A program made the translations under genes and the position numbers. The notes under the pieces were generated by a model. The model was given only the letters and a program-made list of their open reading frames with translations. It ran no database searches and was not told the origin of the DNA. A DNA stretch of 64,000 nucleotides from CAYZWU01 sp964482235 (GTDB lineage Bacteria > Planctomycetota > B15-G4 > CAYZWU01), in contig CAYZWU010000021.1 of NCBI GenBank assembly GCA_964482235.1, positions 1 to 64,000 of the forward strand, read 5' to 3'. This document shows, one piece after another, positions 43,935 through 52,638 of the stretch. Position 1 is the first letter of the stretch. Each line of letters starts with the position of its first letter.

Positions 43935-44840
43935 TCACACGGAAGTGTCCCATCCCATGCATCGGGCGTGCCACCTGACGGAGATCAGCGCCACGGCCAC
44001 GGCGATGGCGAAGCCGGCCAGCACGTCCACGCCGTAATGGTAGCGGAGGAAGACGGTGCCCATGACCAGCCCCCCCACGATCGGCACCAGGGCAGGCCAC
44101 CACCTGAACCTGTGGCGCTTCGCCTGCCAGAGGGCCAGCACGGCGATGATCGTGTGACCGCTGGGAAAGATATCGTGCATCTTCCCCTCCAGGGAGAAGA
44201 GAGCCTGCGCCACGGACTGCGTCACTCCCGAAGCTCCGACGCTTTCCGGCGCCGGGATGCTCTCCGGAAAGTAGCCGGGGCCGAGGGCCGGCACGGCGTA
44301 GTAGCCGAGAAAAGAGATGAACCACCCCAGCACCAGGGCCAGGACCATCTCGTGAAAGGCATTCCTGTCGGCCCGGCAATAGAAGACGCCGCCGAGAAGG
44401 AAGGGCAGGACGAAGTAGGAAAGCCAGCAGGCCCGCAGGATCTCCGTCACCAGGGGCGACGCCAGCCCGTCGAACCAGGCGCCCGCGTAGCGGCCGAAGA
44501 TCGCCTGGTCCCACTGCAGCAACAGGTCGTCATAGGTCCGGGCATGCACGGCCGGGACGAGATGCCCCAGCATGGAGAAGACGATCACGATGCAGAGGGC
44601 GGGAGACCAGTCGCGCAGAACGACAACCACCCTCGAAGAGGACCGCATTGCCGCCCGGGCCAGGACGACGATGCCTGCCATCATGAGGACGTGGACCAGG
44701 AGGAACCAGGGCCAGAGCGGCTCCCGGCCGCTGCCGGCAAGAACGAGGCAGGCCTCGACGGCCAGGTAGGCGAGCACGACCCAGTCGGAGGGCCTCAGCA
44801 TCGGCAGGCTTCCCGCCGCGGATTCGGATTTGCCGGTCAT
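43935..44840 (-). CDS. PAP2-family membrane phosphatase
   Basis: A 301-aa multi-spanning protein with about six to eight helices. The PAP2 signature is present as MHDIFPSGHT (His from the PSGH motif) and RYHYGVDVLAG (His and Asp of the third motif). The first basic motif is not obvious, as in the PAP2_3/inositol-phosphorylceramide-synthase-like branch. It probably removes phosphate from lipid phosphates at the outer face of the inner membrane, or transfers a head group. It overlaps the CstA stop by four bases, so it is co-translated with CstA. Substrate cannot be named. Confidence 0.8.
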   Translation of the reverse strand: MTGKSESAAGSLPMLRPSDWVVLAYLAVEACLVLAGSGREPLWPWFLLVHVLMMAGIVVLARAAMRSSSRVVVVLRDWSPALCIVIVFSMLGHLVPAVHARTYDDLLLQWDQAIFGRYAGAWFDGLASPLVTEILRACWLSYFVLPFLLGGVFYCRADRNAFHEMVLALVLGWFISFLGYYAVPALGPGYFPESIPAPESVGASGVTQSVAQALFSLEGKMHDIFPSGHTIIAVLALWQAKRHRFRWWPALVPIVGGLVMGTVFLRYHYGVDVLAGFAIAVAVALISVRWHARCMGWDTSV

Positions 44841-46501
44841 GCCGCTTTTCCTCCACGCTTTCCGCCGAGCGTTCGGACCGCCTCCATGACGAGAATCAAG
44901 GCGAGAACGATGAGGACCAGGGAGGAGATGAAGCGCACGACGTCGGCGCCCGCGGCGAGCCCCCCCTCCCGCGTCAGGCCGAAGAAGACGTTCTGCCCCA
45001 GGGCCCAGAGCGTGGCGCAGATCATGAAGATCATCGGCACGACGGCAAAGAGGGCGCTGCGTCCCGTCCGCTTCAGCCAGACGGAGATGGTAAGCAGGGC
45101 GAGCCCGCCGAGCAGCTGGTTCGTGGCGCCGAAGATCGGCCAGATCACCTCGTAGGCAGGCACCTTCTCGCCCTTCACCGTCACCTCGACGGAAAGGATC
45201 AGGCAGGGGATGCCCAGCGTGACGGCCGTGGCAACGATCTTCATCCACCAGTCCCGGCGGCCGACCAGCTCCTCGAACACGTACCGCGCGAGCCGGGTGC
45301 CCGTGTCGAGTGTCGTGAGCAGAAACGTGGAGATCGCAAGGAGGCCGAAGGAGAAGCCGGCCTCCTCCGGGATGCCGAGAACGGCGCTGAAACTCCCCAG
45401 CCCGGCGGCGAAGATCTGCGTCGGTTTCGTCTTGAGCATATCCGATCCGGTCGCCAGGACCATGACGGCGGCGAGGGCGATCAGGGCCAGCACCCCCTCC
45501 GTGAGCATGCCGCCGTAGCCGACGCGGCGGGCATCGGTCTCCCGCGAGAGCTGCTTGGCCGTCGTGCCCGACGCCACGATCGAGTGGAAGCCGGAGCAGG
45601 CGCCGCAGGCCACCACGATGAAGAGCGCGGGAAAAAGAAAGCCGAACTTCTCGCTCTGGAACGAGAGAAGGGCCGGATACTCGATGCCGCTTCCCGAGAA
45701 GACGATCCCCACGGCGCCGCAGAGAAGGCAGGCGTAGAGCAGGAACGACGAGAGGTAGTCGCGCGGCTGGAGCAGGATCCAGACCGGGGTGATGGACGCC
45801 ACGAAGCAGTAGAAAACGAGGACGGGGAGGAAGCAGTCGTCGAAGCTCCCCGGAGCCGCGACAACGCCCTCCTCGCCCGGCATCGCGGCCTGCCCCGCCC
45901 AGATGGCGCCGAACACCAGGGGGACGAAGATCGCCGTTCCGACCCAGAGCGGGACCTTCAGCCTGTAGAGGGAGAATCCGAAGAGGCAGGCCAGCACGAT
46001 GTAGAGCCCCGACGAAACGGCCACGCCGTTGTCGTCCACGAAGGTCGAGCGGGTCAGATCGATGAAGGCGGCCAGCACGAGAAGCAAGGCCAGCCAGATG
46101 AAGAGGAGAAAGAGCTTCCCGGCCCGCGGTGTGATCTCCTCCCTGGCGATCTCGGCGATGGACCTCGCCTTGTGCCGGATCGACGCCACCAGGGAGCCCA
46201 TGTCGTGGGTGCCCCCGATGAAGATCGAGCCGAGCACGACCCAGATCAGGGCCGGGAGCCAGCCGAAGGCCACGGCGGCCAGCACGGGGCCGACGATCGG
46301 CCCCGCCCCGGCGATGGAGGAGAAGTGGTGGCCGAAGAGGACCGGGGCCCGCGCCGGACAGTAATCCAGCCCGTCGGACAGTGTGTGCGCCGGCGTGGGG
46401 CGGCTGTCGTCGAGCCCGAACCGCCTCGCGAGATAGGAGCCGTAGAGCACGTATCCTGCCACGAAACAGGCGAGGGCAATCAGAAAGACGACGGAAAGCA
46501 T
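44837..46501 (-). CDS. cstA: Carbon starvation protein CstA-family transporter
   Basis: A 554-aa membrane protein with about 14 helices of the CstA/BtsT family, which import pyruvate or peptides in other bacteria. Family features include GHHFSSIAGAGPIVGP near the N-terminus, RSTFVDDNG, ACGACSGFHSIVASGTTAKQL and IWPIFGATNQLLGGLALL. The length is that of the shorter CstA type; enteric CstA is about 700 aa. It is transcribed away from the CDF-SPFH operon across a 135-base divergent gap and is followed directly by a PAP2 gene. Its substrate here is uncertain. Confidence 0.93.
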   Translation of the reverse strand: MLSVVFLIALACFVAGYVLYGSYLARRFGLDDSRPTPAHTLSDGLDYCPARAPVLFGHHFSSIAGAGPIVGPVLAAVAFGWLPALIWVVLGSIFIGGTHDMGSLVASIRHKARSIAEIAREEITPRAGKLFLLFIWLALLLVLAAFIDLTRSTFVDDNGVAVSSGLYIVLACLFGFSLYRLKVPLWVGTAIFVPLVFGAIWAGQAAMPGEEGVVAAPGSFDDCFLPVLVFYCFVASITPVWILLQPRDYLSSFLLYACLLCGAVGIVFSGSGIEYPALLSFQSEKFGFLFPALFIVVACGACSGFHSIVASGTTAKQLSRETDARRVGYGGMLTEGVLALIALAAVMVLATGSDMLKTKPTQIFAAGLGSFSAVLGIPEEAGFSFGLLAISTFLLTTLDTGTRLARYVFEELVGRRDWWMKIVATAVTLGIPCLILSVEVTVKGEKVPAYEVIWPIFGATNQLLGGLALLTISVWLKRTGRSALFAVVPMIFMICATLWALGQNVFFGLTREGGLAAGADVVRFISSLVLIVLALILVMEAVRTLGGKRGGKAA

Positions 46502-46636
46502 CTGGCTTCACCTCCATTGACGCCGATCGAAATGTTCCGGATCCCTCATCTTAATCACGAAAAGCTCTGTTTCCAGTTCCCACATTGCGTAAAATTGGCA
46601 AGGTTCGGCCCGGCACTGTTGCTTTGGTGATATCAG

Positions 46637-48352
46637 ATGAATCCAAGAAAGAAAGCCGCCGCAGTATCCACCTGCCTCAACATCCTTCTCACCCTGCTCA
46701 AATTCCTGCTCTTCTTCTTCACCGGCAGCCTGGCCATCCTGGCCGAGGCGTGGCACAGCTTCTCCGACATCGGGACGTCGATGCTCGTCTTCCTGGCCGT
46801 GCTGAAGGAGCCGGAAAAGAGCGAGGAGGGAGATGAGCCGGCAGAGGGCAGGGCATCGCTCGCCGAGCGGATCATCGCCATGGCGATCGGCGTCTTCCTC
46901 TCCGTGGTGGCCGTTGTCCTGATCGTCCAGTTCTTCCGCGTCGATCCCGTTCCGGTGAGGAACCCCCTTCTCGCCGGCTGCATCTTCCTCGGTTTCTCGC
47001 TGGGCTCCTTCCTCGTCTCCCGCTACGAGACCATGGTGGGCCGGGCCGAGGGATCGGTGGGCCTGATCGCCGACGGGATGCACGCGAAGGCCGACATGGT
47101 GGCTTCGCTCATCACCGGCTTCTCGCTGATCCTCTATCATCTCGGCCTCGACCTCGACAGGTGGGTGGCCGGGCTGATCGCCCTATTCATCCTCTCCTTC
47201 GGCATCGAGACGGTGATCAACGCCGTGCTCTCCCTTTTCGGGAAGAAGGCGTCCCCCTCCTTCGGCGGGGCGTCGCGCAAGATCCAGACCGCCCTTGTCG
47301 AACGCAGGAACTGGATCACGATCTTCGAATTCATCCGGAGCCGCGAGGTCCAGACCCTCTTCAAGAACGGGATCGTGGTCAGGACGGCGCGCCTCGTCTC
47401 GATTGTCGTGCTGATCGGCCTGGCCTGCTGGCTCGCTTCCACCTGCTTCTTCTTCGTGAAGATCACCGAGCAGGCCGTCGTCGAGCGGTTCGGGCGGCCC
47501 ATCGAGCAGGAGGAGGGCTTCGCGCTCGATTCGGGCCTCCACTTCAAGCTGCCGTGGCCCTTGGACCGGGCCGTGATCAGGGAGACGCACCCGATCAGGC
47601 AGATGAGCGTGGGCAACGAGGTGATGGACCAGAACGTGATTCTCCTCTGGACCCTGGAGCACGGCGACAACATCCCCTTCATCTCCGGGGACAACAACTA
47701 CTTCTACCCCTACATCGTGGTCCATTACAGGATCAGGGAGCTCTACGACTTCCTCTACAGGCACGTCGACGCCGAGAAGCTCCTGCACAGCATCACGATG
47801 GAGCGGATGACGCGGCTCTTCTCCACCATGAGCTTCTTCGACATCGTGCTCGAATACAGGCCGGTCTTCGAGAAGCGGATGCTCGCCGAGGTCCAGGCCG
47901 ATATGGACGGCCTCGGTACGGGGATCGAGATCGTCTCGGTCAACGTGAAGGACATCCATCCCCCGGTGAACGTCTCGTCCACCTTCGAGAACGTGATTGC
48001 CGCCCTGCAGCAGAAGGAGGAGATGGTGAACAAGGCCATGGGGATGGCGAGCGAGAAGCTCTGCACCAAGCGCGGTGAGGCGGCCCGCCTGAAGGAGGAA
48101 GCCGTGGGCTTCATGAAGGATTTAAAGCTCCGCTCCGAGGGGGATGCGAGCCACTTCACGTCTCTTCTCCCCGACGACGAGAGGATCAAGGCAATAACGA
48201 AGAAACGCCTCTACCTCGAAGCGATGATCGAAGCGCTCACGGAGCGGGAGATGATCCTTTACGACAGGCGCGCCGGAATTCCCGAAATCTGGCTGAACCC
48301 CGGCCTCTTTTCCGGATTCGACAAGCTGGAGCTCGACGAGAACCAGTTCTGA
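46637..48352 (+). CDS. Cation-efflux (CDF) transporter fused to an HflK-like SPFH domain
   Basis: A 571-aa fusion. Residues 1-210 are a cation diffusion facilitator membrane domain with six helices. The metal-site residues are His40 and Asp44 in HSFSDIGT and His149 and Asp153 in DGMHAKADM, the HxxxD pairs expected on helices 2 and 5. The usual cytoplasmic dimer domain is missing. Instead, after a linker and another membrane helix (about 247-272), residues 275-571 form a band-7/SPFH domain of the HflK type (AVVERFGRPIEQEEGFALDSGLHFKLPWPLDR). HflK and HflC form cages around FtsH. Fusion to a zinc-type transporter suggests coupling of metal efflux to membrane protein quality control, which is inference. 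Two more SPFH genes follow. Confidence 0.88.
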   Translation: MNPRKKAAAVSTCLNILLTLLKFLLFFFTGSLAILAEAWHSFSDIGTSMLVFLAVLKEPEKSEEGDEPAEGRASLAERIIAMAIGVFLSVVAVVLIVQFFRVDPVPVRNPLLAGCIFLGFSLGSFLVSRYETMVGRAEGSVGLIADGMHAKADMVASLITGFSLILYHLGLDLDRWVAGLIALFILSFGIETVINAVLSLFGKKASPSFGGASRKIQTALVERRNWITIFEFIRSREVQTLFKNGIVVRTARLVSIVVLIGLACWLASTCFFFVKITEQAVVERFGRPIEQEEGFALDSGLHFKLPWPLDRAVIRETHPIRQMSVGNEVMDQNVILLWTLEHGDNIPFISGDNNYFYPYIVVHYRIRELYDFLYRHVDAEKLLHSITMERMTRLFSTMSFFDIVLEYRPVFEKRMLAEVQADMDGLGTGIEIVSVNVKDIHPPVNVSSTFENVIAALQQKEEMVNKAMGMASEKLCTKRGEAARLKEEAVGFMKDLKLRSEGDASHFTSLLPDDERIKAITKKRLYLEAMIEALTEREMILYDRRAGIPEIWLNPGLFSGFDKLELDENQF

Positions 48353-48382
48353 GGCGAAACGATTTTTCGGAGACAGGGAACG

Positions 48383-49297
48383 ATGAAACTGAAAGCGGGC
48401 ATCACGGTGCTGCTCATCCTCGCTCTGGGAGCGGCCTACCTCTCCACCTTCACCGTGGGCGAGGGCGAGTTCGCCATCGTCACGGAGTTCGGCAAGCCGG
48501 TCCAGACGGTCAGGGAAGCGGGGCTCTACCTGAAGAAGCCCGGCTTTCTCCAGACCGTGATCCTGATCGACAAGCGCAACAACGTCTTCAAGAGCCAGCC
48601 GATGGAGCTCCTGCTGAGCGACAAGAACCCCATCGTCCTCTCCTGCTTCGTCTGCTGGCGCGTCTCCGATCCGGAGCAGTACATCCGGTCGCTCACGACG
48701 GTGAAGAACACGGAGATCAAGCTGGGAGACATGGCCAACGACCAGCTCGGATCGATCCTGGGCGAGTACACGCGCGACAACATCATCAACACCGATCCCG
48801 CGATGGTGAAGCTCGCCGAGATCGAGGAGCGAATTCTCGACAACCTGAACAGGAAGACGAGCGAGGAGTACGGGATCGAGGTGGTTCGCACCGGGATCCG
48901 GCGCCTGAACTACACGGCGATCGTGGAGAACTCGGTGTTCAACAGGATGCGCGCCGAGCGCGACAAGGAGGCCAGGAAGTACCGCGCCGAGGGAAAGCAG
49001 CAGGCGACCGTCATCGAGGCGCAGGCCGATCGCGAGGTCAAGGAGATCATGGCCGAGGCCTACCGCGAGAGCCAGGTGATCATGGGCGAGGGCGACCGCG
49101 AGGCCACGAGGATCCTGGCCGAGGCCTACGGCAAGGACAGCGACTTCTTCGACTTCCTCAAGTCGCTGGAGCTCTACAGGGAGACGCTGCAGGAGAACGC
49201 CACCCTGATCCTGACAACGGACTCCCCGCTCTTCAGGCACCTCAACGGAGTGGAGCCGGAAAAGGCGGACAAGAAAGCGAAATCGCATGGCGAATGA
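48383..49297 (+). CDS. hflC: HflC-like SPFH/band-7 membrane protein
   Basis: A 304-aa protein with an N-terminal helix (about 5-22), then the SPFH domain starting VGEGEFAIVTEFGKPVQT and a long charged helix (DKEARKYRAEGKQQATVIEAQADREVKEIMAEA), ending LKSLELYRETL ... LILTTDSPLFRHL. This is the HflC layout. It lies 30 bases after the CDF-SPFH fusion and overlaps the next SPFH gene by 11 bases, so the three are likely to assemble together. Confidence 0.9.
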   Translation: MKLKAGITVLLILALGAAYLSTFTVGEGEFAIVTEFGKPVQTVREAGLYLKKPGFLQTVILIDKRNNVFKSQPMELLLSDKNPIVLSCFVCWRVSDPEQYIRSLTTVKNTEIKLGDMANDQLGSILGEYTRDNIINTDPAMVKLAEIEERILDNLNRKTSEEYGIEVVRTGIRRLNYTAIVENSVFNRMRAERDKEARKYRAEGKQQATVIEAQADREVKEIMAEAYRESQVIMGEGDREATRILAEAYGKDSDFFDFLKSLELYRETLQENATLILTTDSPLFRHLNGVEPEKADKKAKSHGE

Positions 49298-50252
49298 GAC
49301 ATCCTACTTCAGAACAGCCCTTGCAAGGGGAAGACGGTTCCTCGGGTGGATCGCGCTGATCCTCGTGGGGCTCTACTTCTTCTCCGGCTTCTATTCCGTC
49401 TCCCAGAACGAGCTCGGCGTCCACCTGAGATTCGGCAGGATCGTGAATCCCGTGGTCCCGCCGGGGATCCACTACCGGATTCCCTGGCCCGTCGACGAGG
49501 TCCGCCTCGTGCGCGTCCACCAGGTCCAGAGGATCCACATCACCGACTTCAGGAACGACCTTGTCGAGCCGGGCGCCATGCCCTCCGCCGCCCTGAGGAA
49601 GATCCCCCAGCCCTGCGCCATCACGGGCGACAACAACCTGGTGAACCTCGACTGCATCGTCCAGTACAAGATCAGCGATCCCGAAAAGTATCTCTTCTCG
49701 CACAACCGGGCCGAGAGGCTCCTGAAGGACATGGCCTGCAGCCGGATCATCCACTGCCTGGCCGGCATGCCGGTGGACACGATCCTGACGGCGGGAAAGC
49801 GGGCCATCGCCTCGAAGGTCAAGGCCGGCCTGCAGTCGATGCTGGAAGAGGCGGAGACCGGCCTGTCCGTCGTCTTCCTCGAGCTGAAGGAGGTCAAGGC
49901 GCCGCCCCGCGTGCAGAGCTACTTCTACGACGTGATCAACGCGAAGAACGACAAGGAGAAGACGATCGATCAGGCCGAGTCGTACAGGAACGTGTCGATC
50001 CCCGCCGCACAGGCCCGCGCCTCGAGGCTGCTCCAGGAGGCGGAGGCCTACAAGAACGAGGTCGTCACCGAGGCGAAGGGCGACGCGCAGCGCTTTCTCG
50101 ACCATCTCTCGGAGTACGAGAAGGCGCGCAGCATCACGCACCGCCGCCTCCTGATGGATACGGGCAAGGAGATCGTCACCACGGTCAGCAAGCTCTACCT
50201 GATCGATGCCACGGAGCAGCCGCCGCCGAAGATCAAGCTGTTCAAGAAGTGA
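49287..50252 (+). CDS. hflK: HflK-like SPFH/band-7 membrane protein
   Basis: A 321-aa protein with one N-terminal helix (about 18-34) and an SPFH domain beginning VSQNELGVHLRFGRIVNPVVPPGIHYRI. It has HflK features: PPGIHYRIPWPVDEV, the INAKNDKEKTIDQAESYRN helix and a C-terminal TVSKLYLID stretch. With the fused SPFH domain and the HflC-like protein, this is a third SPFH unit in one operon instead of the usual HflK/HflC pair. FtsH is not in the window. Confidence 0.88.
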   Translation: MANETSYFRTALARGRRFLGWIALILVGLYFFSGFYSVSQNELGVHLRFGRIVNPVVPPGIHYRIPWPVDEVRLVRVHQVQRIHITDFRNDLVEPGAMPSAALRKIPQPCAITGDNNLVNLDCIVQYKISDPEKYLFSHNRAERLLKDMACSRIIHCLAGMPVDTILTAGKRAIASKVKAGLQSMLEEAETGLSVVFLELKEVKAPPRVQSYFYDVINAKNDKEKTIDQAESYRNVSIPAAQARASRLLQEAEAYKNEVVTEAKGDAQRFLDHLSEYEKARSITHRRLLMDTGKEIVTTVSKLYLIDATEQPPPKIKLFKK

Positions 50253-50264
50253 GGACCGTAAATC

Positions 50265-50684
50265 ATGGCTGTCCACACCCATGCATTTGAACTGCACACC
50301 ACCGACGGCACCGACATCTTCGACATCACCAATGATGTGGAGCGCGCCGTTGGAGAATCATCCCTCGTGAACGGAACGGCCACGGTCTTCGTGCCGGGCT
50401 CCACCGGCGCCGTGACCACGGTGGAGTACGAGCCGGGTGCGGTGAGCGACCTGAAATCGCTCTTCGAGAGGATCGCTCCGCGCGACATTGAGTACGCCCA
50501 CGAGCTGGCCTGGCACGACGGAAACGGCCACTCTCACGTCCGGGCCGCCCTGATCGGCCCCTCCCTCTCGATCCCCTTCCTCGAAAGCCGCCCGATCCTG
50601 GGAACGTGGCAGCAGGTCATCATGATCGACTTCGACAACAAGTCCCGGCGCCGGAGGGTGCTCGTGCAGGTGGTGGGAGAGTAG
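50265..50684 (+). CDS. yjbQ: YjbQ-family protein (UPF0047)
   Basis: A 139-aa cytoplasmic protein covering the whole YjbQ fold: FDITNDVERAVGES near the start, GNGHSHVRAALIGPSLSIPF in the middle and LGTWQQVIMIDFDNKSRRRRVLVQV near the end. The His residues of the HDGNGHSH stretch are those proposed to act in the weak thiamin phosphate synthase activity reported for family members. It follows the SPFH genes by 12 bases and may share their transcript; a functional link is not apparent. Confidence 0.92.
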   Translation: MAVHTHAFELHTTDGTDIFDITNDVERAVGESSLVNGTATVFVPGSTGAVTTVEYEPGAVSDLKSLFERIAPRDIEYAHELAWHDGNGHSHVRAALIGPSLSIPFLESRPILGTWQQVIMIDFDNKSRRRRVLVQVVGE

Positions 50685-50705
50685 TCCGCGGCGGGGTGAG
50701 GCCAA

Positions 50706-52385
50706 TCATTCGATCTCGAGGATGGCGAGATTCGTAAGGAGCGAACCGGAATAGCCAGGCGGCCTTACTAGAGCCTGAAGTGGTTTCTCATCCCCTGGAT
50801 TCCAGAAATGAGGCATTGTGGCGGTGTAGTTCAGAAGGCCATATGACTGGATCTTTCCCACCAGTGCGAAACGGATCGGCCAGTCGAGGAAAAGGTCGCC
50901 ATAGAGTGTTGCCTGCGGCGGATCCTGGATTCCGGAGCCGATAGCCATGTACACGGGAGCCGCGGGCGGACCAATGACCCGGAGATCAATCGGCTTCCCG
51001 GGTTCCGGCGTACCCGCAGAATAGAGGTGGACAAAATACTCGTCAGCTCCGATGTCGGCCTTACCGTTCGCGATGCGTGGGTCGCCTTCGAAGTCTAACA
51101 TTGGAAGCTGGGTGTGAGCCAGGCCAGCGTCCCTGCAGGCTGAGCCGGCCAGGATATGATAGTCGCCTCCAGTCGAATCCACGAAGAGCGGATCGCTGTC
51201 GATCATTCCCGCTCCCCACTGGAGGAAACAGCCTTGATCCACCACAACGTCAGTCAAGCCGCCCTCCACGTTTGAATAACCGATGGTGAGCTTGGCTGGT
51301 CCCCAAATCTTGTCGTACTCCACCCAAATCTGAGGACCAGTGGGAGCATCATTTCCCCAGACGATGGTGTTGACCAAATAGGGAGAAGAGAATCTGACGC
51401 TGCATAGGCCTCCCCCTCCGACACTAGATCGATTGTTCACAATAGTATTATTTACCATCAATGGACTAGAGTATATGGTTATTAGTATTCCACCTCCGTC
51501 AGCTTCTGGATACCCTATTGTTTCATTGTCGGTCACAACATTATTTACTACTGTCCCTAATGAACTGCAGCTGATACAAATACCTCCTCCGCCATCGACA
51601 GAAGTGTTTCGGGATATAATATTATCAGATAACACGAATTCAGACAAAGCACCTGAGATATCGATACCTCCTCCTGAATAATCTCCTATATTATCAAATA
51701 TAATATTTTCATTTACTTTTGAATCATCACCGTAACAACTTATTCCACCTCCATATTTTGCAGTATTTAACTTAAACAAATTATTCTGGATCAAGGTGCC
51801 CTTATATTGACTGCACACACCTCCTCCAGCAAATGCTGAATTGAAAGTAAACACATTTTCGATAATCTGGGGAGATGAAGAATCGCAGTACACTCCCCCG
51901 CCTTTTCCTCTACCGACACCACCACATACAGAGTTTTGTGTAATAATGTTCTTTCTGATCATCGGTGAAGAATTGTTTATACAGTAGATCCCTCCACCAT
52001 AGTAATCGTTCCATCCTGGCCAATATGTGCCTCTACCGTTGCAGATCGTAAATCCTTCGATGACGCAGCCGATGTCTTCTCCGTTCTCGATAGTGATAAC
52101 GCTTCCGCTCTGGTTTCCGTCCAACACTGTAAGTGCAGAACCCGATTCGCTGGTTAACGTGACGCTATGTCCATTGAAGTTGATATTTTCATAATATGTG
52201 CCGGCCCTAACAATGATGATATCCCCATTCATTGCGGCGTCGATGGCGCCCTGGATCGAAGTATGATTATCTGGTACATAAATTGTGGCTGACCAACTTA
52301 AATTTATTAATAATAAAAATGTTAGCATAAAGACCGTTTGACTTTTGATCCGGCCAGTAATGGAGGATATGTCTATATTTTTCAT
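50706..52385 (-). CDS. Secreted right-handed parallel beta-helix protein
   Basis: A 559-aa secreted protein. A signal peptide (about 13-37) is followed by a parallel beta-helix with at least eight coils of the type GGGIYC-xxSSPxIxxNxIxxN, of the polymorphic outer-membrane/pectate-lyase-like family. A C-terminal beta domain of about 90 residues (AGTPEPGKPIDLRVIGPP ... TNLAILEIE) is of the sort found at the end of secreted proteins in planctomycete-like bacteria. Codon use in the helix part is AT-richer than in neighbouring genes, possibly because of Asn-rich coils. ATG 52385 is preferred; ATG 52394 or TTG 52400 are alternatives. It probably binds or cleaves polysaccharide at the cell surface, but no catalytic residues are assigned. 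Confidence 0.8.
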   Translation of the reverse strand: MKNIDISSITGRIKSQTVFMLTFLLLINLSWSATIYVPDNHTSIQGAIDAAMNGDIIIVRAGTYYENINFNGHSVTLTSESGSALTVLDGNQSGSVITIENGEDIGCVIEGFTICNGRGTYWPGWNDYYGGGIYCINNSSPMIRKNIITQNSVCGGVGRGKGGGVYCDSSSPQIIENVFTFNSAFAGGGVCSQYKGTLIQNNLFKLNTAKYGGGISCYGDDSKVNENIIFDNIGDYSGGGIDISGALSEFVLSDNIISRNTSVDGGGGICISCSSLGTVVNNVVTDNETIGYPEADGGGILITIYSSPLMVNNTIVNNRSSVGGGGLCSVRFSSPYLVNTIVWGNDAPTGPQIWVEYDKIWGPAKLTIGYSNVEGGLTDVVVDQGCFLQWGAGMIDSDPLFVDSTGGDYHILAGSACRDAGLAHTQLPMLDFEGDPRIANGKADIGADEYFVHLYSAGTPEPGKPIDLRVIGPPAAPVYMAIGSGIQDPPQATLYGDLFLDWPIRFALVGKIQSYGLLNYTATMPHFWNPGDEKPLQALVRPPGYSGSLLTNLAILEIE

Positions 52386-52525
52386 GCTTCCCATTACCAA
52401 TTTATAATCAGCAATATTGATTCAGAGAAACAACCAATCGCTACGATTATATCAACAAATCCAATTACATCAACTCTTTCGCTCCTAGCGATTACAGTAA
52501 TTGGATAACGTAGGCAACGAGTGTC

Positions 52526-52557
52526 AAAAAAAAATAAAAAAAGAGATTTCTTATCTC
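52526..52557 (-). terminator. U-tract terminator downstream of the beta-helix gene at 52639
   Basis: On the minus strand a short 5-bp stem (52557-52553 with 52547-52543) is followed by seven T, one A and nine T. It lies about 85 bases past the stop of the gene and behind a stronger hairpin. This is the clearest intrinsic terminator in the window. Confidence 0.7.
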
Positions 52558-52580
52558 ACAATTTCACGTAACCCCTTGCT

Positions 52581-52628
52581 GTGCCATCAGATCGGATGGC
52601 ACGGAAATGCGCCCCCGTGCCATCCGAT
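52581..52628 (-). terminator. Three-arm hairpin with two mutually exclusive foldings
   Basis: Bases 52591-52604 pair perfectly with 52615-52628 over 14 bp. The same central arm (52595-52602) can instead pair with a third copy at 52581-52588 over 8 bp. The two structures cannot form together. It lies just past the beta-helix stop and before the U-tract, so it may stabilise the mRNA end or tune termination. Confidence 0.6.
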
Positions 52629-52638
52629 TGTATTTATC

